From: an uncultured Porphyromonadaceae bacterium
Lineage (GTDB): Bacteria > Bacteroidota > Bacteroidia > Bacteroidales > Muribaculaceae
Direction of reading: 5' to 3'
Length of the DNA stretch: 43,878 nucleotides
Assembly: GCA_902493335.1 (NCBI GenBank)
Contig: CABUPJ010000028.1
Location: forward strand, 1 to 43,878
Shown here: positions 7,499 to 13,178 of the stretch, in pieces
Layout of the letters: the number at the start of each line of letters is the position of its first letter
Position numbering within the stretch: position 1 is the stretch's first letter
Made by a program: the position numbers and the translations under genes
Notes under the pieces: generated by a model
Seen by the model: only the letters and a program-made list of their open reading frames with translations
Told to the model about the DNA's origin: nothing
Database searches by the model: none

Positions 7499-9334
7499 TT
7501 ATAGTCTCACGGCGCCCTTGTCAGCCGAAGTGACGTTGGCTGCGTAGGCTTTCAGTGCTTTTGAAATTTCACGGTTGCGGTTGTGCGGGGTGAAGGCCCG
7601 GTCGCCGCGCGCGAGTTCCTGCCGGCGGCGTTCGGCGAGCTCTTCGTCGCTGACGCGCAGGCTGATGGTGCGCGCCGGTATGTCGATGTCGATGATGTCG
7701 CCGTCGCGGACAAGCGCGATGTTGCCTCCGGCGGCGGCTTCGGGCGAGATGTGGCCTATCGACAGTCCCGATGTGCCGCCCGAGAAGCGGCCGTCTGTGA
7801 TGAGGGCGCATTCGCGGCCGAGATGTCGCGATTTGATATAACTTGTGGGGTAGAGCATCTCCTGCATGCCGGGTCCACCTTTGGGACCTTCGTATGTGAT
7901 GACGACGACGTCGCCGGCGCTGACCGAGCCGTTGAGTATGCCGTCGACAGCGGCGTCCTGCGACTCGAAGACCCGCGCCGTGCCGCTGAAGCGCAGAATC
8001 GATTCGTCGACGCCTGCCGTCTTGACTATGCAGCCGTCGGTGGCGATATTGCCGCGGAGCACGGCCAGACCGCCGTCAGGCAGGTAGGCGTGGGCTGTGT
8101 CGCGTATACAGCCGCCGGCACTGTCGGTATCGAATTTATCGTAGCTGGCATCCTGACAGCCAAGCTTTGTCGTGCGGCTGCCGCCGGGAGCGGCGCTCCA
8201 GATATGGTCGCCACAGGCGCTTTTGCCGTCGGCAGACAGGGCGTAGCGCGATATGGCCTCGCCGAGGGTGAGTCCGTCGGCGCGCCGGGCCGATGTGTCT
8301 ACCAGGCCTGCGTCGGCCAGACGGCTGAGGATGGTGATTATGCCGCCGGCGCGGTTGACGTCCTCGATGTGATATGGCGAACTCGGCGCTACCTTGCAGA
8401 GCACCGGTATTCTGCGCGACAGACGGTCGATGTCGTCGAGGGTGAAGTCGGCTTCGGCCTCCCTGGCGATAGCGAGGAGATGAAGCACGGTGTTTGTCGA
8501 ACCGCCCATGGCGATGTCGAGCGACATGGCGTTGAGCAGGGCGGCGCGTGAGGCTATCTCGCGCGGCAGCACCGATGTGTCGCCGTCGCGGTAATATCTG
8601 TAAGCGTTTTCGACTATCGTCCGCGCTGCTTCTTCAAAAAGGCGGCGGCGCTCGGTGTGGGTAGCCATGACTGTGCCGTTGCCGGCGAGAGCGAGACCGA
8701 TGGCCTCGGCGAGCGAATTCATAGAGTTGGCCGTGAACATGCCCGAGCATGAGCCGCAGGTGGGACAGCCGCGGCGCTCATACATGTCTACCGTCGTGTC
8801 GTCGACAGAGTCGTCGGCCGCGGCGACCATCACGTCGACGAGGTCTATGCCCTTGCCTTCGGGTGTGCGTCCGGCCTCCATCGGGCCGCCGCTGACAAAG
8901 ACCGTCGGGATGTTGAGGCGCATGGCGGCCATCATCATGCCGGGGGTAATCTTGTCGCAGTTAGAGATGCAGACCATGGCGTCGGCGCAATGCGCCATGA
9001 CCATATACTCGACCGAGTCGGCGATGAGGTCGCGCGAGGGCAGCGAGTAGAGCATGCCGTCGTGGCCCATGGCGATGCCGTCGTCGATGGCGATGGTGTT
9101 GAACTCGGCGGCGAAACATCCGAGCCGCTCTATTTCTTTTCTGACAATCTCTCCGGCCTCGGCCAGATGGGTATGCCCGGGCACAAAGCCGGTATATGAA
9201 TTGACAACGGCTATGACCGGACGGTTCATCTGACTGTCAGTCATGCCGTTGGCGCGCCATAATGCTCTGGCTCCGGCCATACGCCGGCCGTTGAGACTGA
9301 GACTGCTGCGCAGCGGTATCTTATATTCTGTCAT
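7499..9334 (-). CDS. ilvD: Dihydroxy-acid dehydratase
   Basis: This Fe-S dehydratase makes the 2-oxo acids that precede valine and isoleucine. The cluster cysteines are visible in SNCDKITPGM and GCPTCGSCSGMFTANSMN, and the C-terminal substrate-binding segment includes DGRFSGGTSGLSIGHISPEA. I choose ATG at 9332-9334 (MTEYKIPLRSS, 611 residues). A longer frame starting with TTG at 9401-9403 is rejected because that TTG lies inside the -7 element of the operon promoter, upstream of any transcript start. It is the first gene of the ilvD-ilvB-ilvN-thioesterase-ilvC operon. The implied leader is about 60 nt; I see no attenuator structure in it. Confidence 0.97.
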   Translation of the reverse strand: MTEYKIPLRSSLSLNGRRMAGARALWRANGMTDSQMNRPVIAVVNSYTGFVPGHTHLAEAGEIVRKEIERLGCFAAEFNTIAIDDGIAMGHDGMLYSLPSRDLIADSVEYMVMAHCADAMVCISNCDKITPGMMMAAMRLNIPTVFVSGGPMEAGRTPEGKGIDLVDVMVAAADDSVDDTTVDMYERRGCPTCGSCSGMFTANSMNSLAEAIGLALAGNGTVMATHTERRRLFEEAARTIVENAYRYYRDGDTSVLPREIASRAALLNAMSLDIAMGGSTNTVLHLLAIAREAEADFTLDDIDRLSRRIPVLCKVAPSSPYHIEDVNRAGGIITILSRLADAGLVDTSARRADGLTLGEAISRYALSADGKSACGDHIWSAAPGGSRTTKLGCQDASYDKFDTDSAGGCIRDTAHAYLPDGGLAVLRGNIATDGCIVKTAGVDESILRFSGTARVFESQDAAVDGILNGSVSAGDVVVITYEGPKGGPGMQEMLYPTSYIKSRHLGRECALITDGRFSGGTSGLSIGHISPEAAAGGNIALVRDGDIIDIDIPARTISLRVSDEELAERRRQELARGDRAFTPHNRNREISKALKAYAANVTSADKGAVRL

Positions 9335-9400
9335 GTTCAAATCTGTAGACAATGGTGATGAATCAGTTGAAACGTGTAAGTAAAACACTTCGAATACTCG

Positions 9401-9432
9401 CAAAGTTAAATCAACTTATCAATTTCACCAAA
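9401..9432 (-). promoter_or_regulatory. Promoter of the ilv operon
   Basis: On the minus strand TTTG (9429-9432) is followed after 20 nt by TAACTTTG (9401-9408), an excellent match to the Bacteroidetes -33/-7 pattern. Transcription should start near 9394, which sets the ilvD start at 9334. Confidence 0.85.
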
Positions 9433-9448
9433 CTTTTGCACAATAACT

Positions 9449-9829
9449 TTAAATCTGTGCGGTCTGTCGTGTTTCATACTCAGACCGGTGTTCCATCACC
9501 TTCTTCATATTGGTCTGAGCCCACTCAGTGAGCTGCATCAGCAGCGGTATTAGTGATTTGCCTGTCTCAGTGAGTGAATATTCTACTTTCGGGGGCACCT
9601 GGGCATATACCTTGCGGTCTATGAGGCCGTCGGCTTCGAGGGTTTTGAGGGTTGTCGATAGCACTCGCGTAGAGATGTCGGGTATCATGCGCCCGAGTTC
9701 ATTGAATCTTATCACGCCACTTCTGTCGATGACAAGCAATACCAGCAGAGACCATTTGTCGCCGAAACGCGAAACCACGTTGCGTATCGGACATATCTCT
9801 ATAATCAAGTCTGATTTTTCGTTTTCCAT
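9449..9829 (-). CDS. HxlR-family winged-helix regulator
   Basis: The 126-residue protein is a single MarR-like winged helix of the HxlR type: CPIRNVVSRFGDKWSLLVLL at the N-terminus, the recognition region RFNELGRMIPDISTRVLSTTLKTLE, and the wing and linker VPPKVEYSLTETGKSL. Cys13 occupies the position of the conserved cysteine that senses electrophiles or disulfide stress in YodB and HypR. It is transcribed divergently from the cupin gene across a 192-bp intergenic region that contains a candidate operator (9950-9973). It probably controls the cupin gene and itself. The inducing signal is unknown; thiol-reactive compounds are the family precedent. Confidence 0.93.
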   Translation of the reverse strand: MENEKSDLIIEICPIRNVVSRFGDKWSLLVLLVIDRSGVIRFNELGRMIPDISTRVLSTTLKTLEADGLIDRKVYAQVPPKVEYSLTETGKSLIPLLMQLTEWAQTNMKKVMEHRSEYETRQTAQI

Positions 9830-9851
9830 AATAAATTAACGCTTTATTTCG

Positions 9852-9882
9852 CAAAGTTACTGACAAATCGGTGTATACACAA
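9852..9882 (-). promoter_or_regulatory. Promoter of the HxlR-family gene
   Basis: On the minus strand TTG (9880-9882), 20 nt, then TAACTTTG (9852-9859). The start codon follows at 9829. Confidence 0.75.
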
Positions 9883-9949
9883 GGCTGATGAAATTTTTTC
9901 AAAAAAACGAAATCATAAGAGTCTGCGATACAGCAAAAGTGACAGAAAG

Positions 9950-9973
9950 GTTACTATTGTACTTAAAAGTAAC
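9950..9973. promoter_or_regulatory. Candidate HxlR operator
   Basis: GTTACT (9950-9955) and AGTAAC (9968-9973) form a perfect 6-bp inverted repeat with a 12-nt spacer. It sits directly upstream of the -33 element of the cupin promoter and between the divergent HxlR and cupin genes. TACT...AGTA half-sites resemble those reported for YodB-type regulators. The assignment is inferred from symmetry and position. Confidence 0.5.
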
Positions 9974-9976
9974 TTC

Positions 9977-10007
9977 TTGACACGCCTGTGTTTGCATTGT
10001 AATTTTG
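9977..10007 (+). promoter_or_regulatory. Promoter of the cupin gene
   Basis: TTG (9977-9979), 20 nt, TAATTTTG (10000-10007). The predicted transcript start near 10013 leaves only about 9 nt before the ATG at 10022. Confidence 0.78.
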
Positions 10008-10021
10008 CATCGTAAAACCAA

Positions 10022-10483
10022 ATGACAGATAAAATGAAACAGATTCAGACAATCGAAAGCGGTGCAAACTTCAGTGCCGCAAATTTCGGCAGACTCGCCG
10101 ACATCAAGGATTATGTACTCAATCTCGGTCCGGAAATCACGATTCCCGGCAAAGTATTCGGCGGTCAGACACTCGGCGCGACCGGGGGCGAATTTTCATT
10201 TCAGGTTTTTGCTCCGGGTCAGGAGACCGGTTTTCTCCACACCCATAAAAATCACGAGGAACTTTATTTTTTCCTCTCGGGCAAAGGCGAATTTCAAGTA
10301 GACGGCGATGTCTTTCCCGTCGAAGAAGGCACGGTAGTCCGCGTCGCCCCCGACGGAAAAAGATCAGTGCGCAATAACGGCACCGAGCCACTCGTAATGC
10401 TTTGTGTACAGTATCGCGGCAACACATTTACTGCCGATGACGCCGCCGACGGCAACATCATGAGCGAGCCCGTAAAATGGTGA
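10022..10483 (+). CDS. Cupin-domain protein
   Basis: The 153-residue protein is one small beta-barrel cupin. The first metal-binding motif is HTHKNHEELYFFLSGKGEFQ (His, His, Glu) and the second half follows as DVFPVEEGTVVRVAPDGKRSVRN. Such cupins act as small dioxygenases, isomerases or ligand sensors, and the substrate here cannot be read from sequence. No signal peptide is seen, so it is cytoplasmic. It stands alone behind its own promoter and a candidate HxlR operator, which suggests induction under electrophile or redox stress. An in-frame ATG at 10034 is an alternative start. Confidence 0.92.
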   Translation: MTDKMKQIQTIESGANFSAANFGRLADIKDYVLNLGPEITIPGKVFGGQTLGATGGEFSFQVFAPGQETGFLHTHKNHEELYFFLSGKGEFQVDGDVFPVEEGTVVRVAPDGKRSVRNNGTEPLVMLCVQYRGNTFTADDAADGNIMSEPVKW

Positions 10484-10508
10484 TTGTAATCTGGAGATAA
10501 CTGTTTTG

Positions 10509-10542
10509 AGATGGCAGACAAATTATTCTGCCATCTTTTTTA
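10509..10542 (+). terminator. Intrinsic terminator after the cupin gene
   Basis: A 10-bp perfect stem (AGATGGCAGA / TCTGCCATCT) with an 8-nt loop, followed by a run of T. It lies 26 nt after the cupin stop and may also serve the convergent ferredoxin gene. Confidence 0.85.
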
Positions 10543-10569
10543 TGTATAAGGCAGACGTCGAAGGCGGGA

Positions 10570-10761
10570 TTACTCTTCGATATGTTTCATCGCTGATTTG
10601 GGGCATTTGCGGACGCATTTGCCGCACTCAATGCAGAGGGTATAATCTATGACGGGAAAACCTTCTGCATCCTGAGTGATGGCACCCACCGGACAAGTCT
10701 TTATAAGGGGACAGACATGGTTGTGAGGACAGATATTTTTATCTACTTGTATCATAATCAT
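10570..10761 (-). CDS. Small two-cluster-type ferredoxin with one altered cluster motif
   Basis: This 63-residue protein is a bacterial-type ferredoxin that would carry electrons in the cytoplasm. The C-terminal motif CIECGKCVRKCP (Cys43, 46, 49, 53) is a canonical 4Fe-4S motif. The N-terminal motif has only three cysteines at wide spacing (Cys11, Cys17, Cys23 in CPHNHVCPLIKTCP), so the first cluster either lacks one cysteine ligand, uses His or another residue, or is a 3Fe-4S cluster. The spacing is not random, since I recall a similar CP.NH.CP....CP pattern in other anaerobes. It is divergent from oxyR, and its -33 element overlaps a dyad, so OxyR control is plausible. Confidence 0.9.
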   Translation of the reverse strand: MIMIQVDKNICPHNHVCPLIKTCPVGAITQDAEGFPVIDYTLCIECGKCVRKCPKSAMKHIEE

Positions 10762-10771
10762 TATTTTTTTA

Positions 10772-10802
10772 CAAAATTAGCCGAATAAATCTGTTCTGCA
10801 AA
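10772..10802 (-). promoter_or_regulatory. Promoter of the ferredoxin gene
   Basis: On the minus strand TTTG (10799-10802), 19 nt, TAATTTTG (10772-10779). Confidence 0.78.
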
Positions 10803-10810
10803 ACAGATTT
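10787..10810. promoter_or_regulatory. Dyad between ferredoxin and oxyR, candidate OxyR site
   Basis: AAATCTGTT (10787-10795) and AACAGATTT (10802-10810) form a 9-bp inverted repeat with a 6-nt spacer. It covers the ferredoxin -33 element and lies 40 bp upstream of the oxyR start. LysR-type regulators usually bind such divergent intergenic dyads; that this one binds OxyR is inference. Confidence 0.45.
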
Positions 10811-10850
10811 TATCTATCTTAGCATCGAAAAAACCGAACACATCTCTGTC

Positions 10851-11777
10851 ATGACTCTTCAGCAAATGGAATATATCGTGGCGGTAGACAAATACCGTCA
10901 TTTTGCAAAAGCCGCCGATTCGTGCGGTGTATCGCAGTCAACTCTCTCGTCGTTGGTCCAGAAACTCGAGTTTGAGCTTGATGTCGCCATATTTGACCGC
11001 AGCTGCCATCCGGTAAGGCCGACTGCTGTCGGCGAGGAGATACTTGAGAGGGCCAGACAGCTGCTTTTCAATGCGGCGCAGATAAAAGAGCTGGTATCTA
11101 CGCGGAAAGGTGAGGCTGTCGGGCATGTATCGCTTGGCATAACATCAACGGTGGCTCCATATCTGTTGCCTGAGATGCTGAAATATCTGTCGCTGAATCA
11201 TCCCGATATAGAACTGCGTGTCGAGGAGGCACGGACTCCGGCCCTTATATCGCAGCTTGAGCGCGGTGAGCTCGACATAGCTTTATTGGCGACACCGGTT
11301 GACAACGACAGTCTGCTGGAGATACCTGTCTATCGGGAGCGGCTTATGGCGTATGTCTCGCCGGGAGAGCCCATCTATGACGAGAGAGAGTTGCAGACCG
11401 GCTGTCTTCCCGTAGAAAGCGTGTGGGTGCTTCGCGAGGGCTATTGTCCCAACCGAGGCGTTTTTCCTTTCTGCAATTATAGAGGCGAACGTCAGGCTGT
11501 CTATGAGGCCGGCAGTGTCGAGACTCTGATAAAGATTGTCGACCGTAACGGCGGCTATGCCATCATCCCTGAGCTTCATGTGCCGTTGTTGAATGAATGT
11601 CAGCGGGCAAATGTGCGCGCTCTCACAAATCCCGAGCCGACACGGGAGATTGCTTTTGTTGTGCATCGCAATTTTGTGCGCGAGCGACTGCTCAATATAC
11701 TCGCCGATGCGATAAGGACAATTATTCCGCCTGCGATGGTCAACAAAAGGCTTGGAAAATTTTCGATAGTGCTGTGA
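10851..11777 (+). CDS. oxyR: Hydrogen-peroxide sensing LysR-type regulator OxyR
   Basis: The 308-residue protein has an N-terminal LysR winged helix (FAKAADSCGVSQSTLSSLVQ) and a periplasmic-binding-protein-like effector domain. Two cysteines nine residues apart, in LREGYCPNRGVFPFC, fall at residues 199 and 208, the same numbers as the peroxide-reactive pair of E. coli OxyR; this decides OxyR over other LysR regulators. On oxidation the pair should form a disulfide and switch the tetramer to activation. Neighbours fit a redox role: ferredoxin divergently, a membrane polyferredoxin downstream, then a Nim-like flavoprotein. I see no strong promoter; TATCTTAG near 10813 is one base off the -7 pattern. 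Confidence 0.92.
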   Translation: MTLQQMEYIVAVDKYRHFAKAADSCGVSQSTLSSLVQKLEFELDVAIFDRSCHPVRPTAVGEEILERARQLLFNAAQIKELVSTRKGEAVGHVSLGITSTVAPYLLPEMLKYLSLNHPDIELRVEEARTPALISQLERGELDIALLATPVDNDSLLEIPVYRERLMAYVSPGEPIYDERELQTGCLPVESVWVLREGYCPNRGVFPFCNYRGERQAVYEAGSVETLIKIVDRNGGYAIIPELHVPLLNECQRANVRALTNPEPTREIAFVVHRNFVRERLLNILADAIRTIIPPAMVNKRLGKFSIVL

Positions 11778-11810
11778 TTGATAAAATCGATTGGTATATC
11801 TATACTATCG
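11764..11810. promoter_or_regulatory. Wide dyad upstream of the membrane ferredoxin gene
   Basis: CGATAGT (11764-11770) and ACTATCG (11804-11810) form a 7-bp inverted repeat with a 33-nt spacer, ending right before the -33 element of the next promoter. E. coli OxyR binds four ATAG/CTAT-type elements spread over about 40 bp. The outer elements fit that pattern here and the inner ones only weakly, so this is a tentative OxyR site. Confidence 0.35.
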
Positions 11811-11842
11811 TTTGTGTCTATCGCGGTGATTGCGTAGTTTTG
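11811..11842 (+). promoter_or_regulatory. Promoter of the membrane polyferredoxin gene
   Basis: TTTG (11811-11814), 20 nt, TAGTTTTG (11835-11842). The coding start follows at 11872. Confidence 0.8.
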
Positions 11843-11871
11843 TATGCACAAATCAATGAATACGCAATCAC

Positions 11872-12552
11872 ATGGCAAATAAACAGTTTTTCAGATCTCT
11901 CCCGCATAAAGGTTATTCATTATACTGGATATTGCCGGCATATCTCGTCATAGGTTTTTTCTATCCTGTAGTCGGATTTCTGGCAATAATCTGCATGATA
12001 GCGCCTGTGGCTTTTGCCGTGCGCCGGGGACGATGGTGGTGCGGCAATGCTTGTCCGCGAGGTAATTTCTATGACCGAGTGCTGGCGAAGTATTCGCCGC
12101 ACAGACCTATACCGGCCTTTGTCCGCACAAAGGGTTTCCGCATATTTATGGTGATGTTTATATTCACGATGTTCGGCGTGCAGATGTATCGTGCATGGGG
12201 CGACTGGGATGCCATGGGAAGGGTGTTCTGGATAATAATACTTGTCACGACAGTCGTAGGCATAACTCTGTCGTTTATTTATGCGCCGCGTACGTGGTGT
12301 TCGTTCTGTCCGATGGGCACACTCTCGTCATGGGTGACTCCGCGCAGCGGCAAACTGCCCGACAATTACCGCCGTATCTTTGTGGGCGAGAAATGTACGA
12401 CCCGTTGCAAGCAATGTTCGGCTGTGTGTCCGATGCAGCTCAGACCTCACGAGAGCCGTAACGAGGCAGAGGGTTTCCTTCACCCCGATTGTCTCAAATG
12501 CGGCCGCTGTATCAGCGGTTGTCCGCTGAAAGTGCCGGTTATGGGTTCATAG
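11872..12552 (+). CDS. Membrane-bound polyferredoxin, NapH/NosR-CcoG type
   Basis: The 226-residue protein has about four membrane segments (residues about 17-50 as two spans, 89-105 and 118-137). Conserved CxxxCP and CxxCP pairs flank them: Cys57/61 in CGNACPRG and Cys143/146 in CSFCPMGTL. The C-terminal domain carries two 4Fe-4S motifs, CTTRCKQCSAVCP (Cys175-186) and CLKCGRCISGCP (Cys207-217). This is the architecture of NapH-like electron-transfer proteins that take electrons from the quinone pool or a soluble ferredoxin. No reductase partner gene is adjacent. Position after oxyR, with its own promoter and a nearby dyad, suggests a role in oxidative-stress electron flow; the partner is unknown. 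Confidence 0.9.
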   Translation: MANKQFFRSLPHKGYSLYWILPAYLVIGFFYPVVGFLAIICMIAPVAFAVRRGRWWCGNACPRGNFYDRVLAKYSPHRPIPAFVRTKGFRIFMVMFIFTMFGVQMYRAWGDWDAMGRVFWIIILVTTVVGITLSFIYAPRTWCSFCPMGTLSSWVTPRSGKLPDNYRRIFVGEKCTTRCKQCSAVCPMQLRPHESRNEAEGFLHPDCLKCGRCISGCPLKVPVMGS

Positions 12553-12567
12553 ACCGGGTGTAAGCTT

Positions 12568-13050
12568 CTAAGGCTTGCATTTGCCGACAGGTGGTTCTGT
12601 GAGTGTGATGCGTACGACGGCCGTGCGCGACAGGCTGCGGGCAACGGCTTCGTCGAAATGATCTAAATATTGTGGCAGGAAGCGGCTGCAAATAAGGCGT
12701 AGCGCGTGGATTTTTTCGGTGTTGTCGCTGACCACGGCGGCATTGCCGAGGGCGACGGCCGAGTGGTAGTATTCTGTAAAATTGTTTTTCTCTTCTTCGT
12801 ATCGCGGTGTGCATTTGCTGACCGCCGACAGGCTGACGACGGGATTTGCCGCAAGGCAGTCGAGTTTCTCGCCTTCGCCGGCGCAGTGAAAGTAGAATGT
12901 CGAACGGCCGTCGCGCGCGAGCGACAGGGGCAGCCCGTAGGGTGTGCCGTCGGGACGTGTCATGCTGACGGTAACGTAGGGCGCCCGGTCGAAGACTTCA
13001 AGAGCCCAGTCGGCTTCTTTCTGCCGCGATGCTTTCCTCATTGGTCTCAT
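12568..13050 (-). CDS. Pyridoxamine-5'-phosphate-oxidase-fold flavoprotein, Nim-like
   Basis: The 160-residue protein fits the FMN-binding split-barrel family. APYVTVSMTRPDGTPYGLPL is the first barrel strands, FYFHCAGEGEKLDCLAANP is the flavin-binding part, and YYHSAVALGNAAVV is the conserved strand seen in Nim (5-nitroimidazole reductase-like) proteins. The family reduces nitro groups or handles flavin or haem; whether this copy acts on nitroimidazoles cannot be told. I choose ATG at 13048-13050 over a longer frame starting at 13104, because the promoter at 13075-13104 lies inside that extension. It converges on the membrane polyferredoxin gene with only 15 nt between stops. Confidence 0.88.
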   Translation of the reverse strand: MRPMRKASRQKEADWALEVFDRAPYVTVSMTRPDGTPYGLPLSLARDGRSTFYFHCAGEGEKLDCLAANPVVSLSAVSKCTPRYEEEKNNFTEYYHSAVALGNAAVVSDNTEKIHALRLICSRFLPQYLDHFDEAVARSLSRTAVVRITLTEPPVGKCKP

Positions 13051-13074
13051 GGTTTTCTCTTTTTTTGTCAACAG

Positions 13075-13104
13075 CAAAATTACAAAAACATTTACAAACG
13101 ACAA
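13075..13104 (-). promoter_or_regulatory. Promoter of the Nim-like gene
   Basis: On the minus strand TTG (13102-13104), 19 nt, TAATTTTG (13075-13082). The predicted start of transcription near 13069 supports translation from 13050. Confidence 0.72.
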
Positions 13105-13133
13105 CGGGGCGACTTCGATTGAAATCGCCCCGT
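13104..13133 (-). terminator. Terminator of the amidase operon
   Basis: ACGGGGCGA (13104-13112) pairs perfectly with TCGCCCCGT (13125-13133), with extra TTC/GAA pairing inside. It lies 46 nt past the amidase stop in the direction of transcription and is followed by a T-rich stretch. Confidence 0.75.
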
Positions 13134-13178
13134 GTCATATCGGGTTTTGGTCGCCGCACAGGCGGCAATCACTATGGT

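Noticed and set aside
7583..8551. 322-codon open frame opposite ilvD
   Set aside because: It is an antisense shadow of the GC-rich ilvD gene; several similar long shadows occur opposite ilvC, the amidase, the MATE gene and the DXS-like gene.
9335..9403. N-terminal extension of ilvD starting at TTG 9401-9403
   Set aside because: The TTG is part of the -7 element of a full-consensus promoter, so it would not be transcribed; the conserved protein starts at 9334.
13051..13104. Longer start of the Nim-like protein (residues MSFVNVF...)
   Set aside because: The extension contains the promoter at 13075-13104 and does not match the family's N-terminus.
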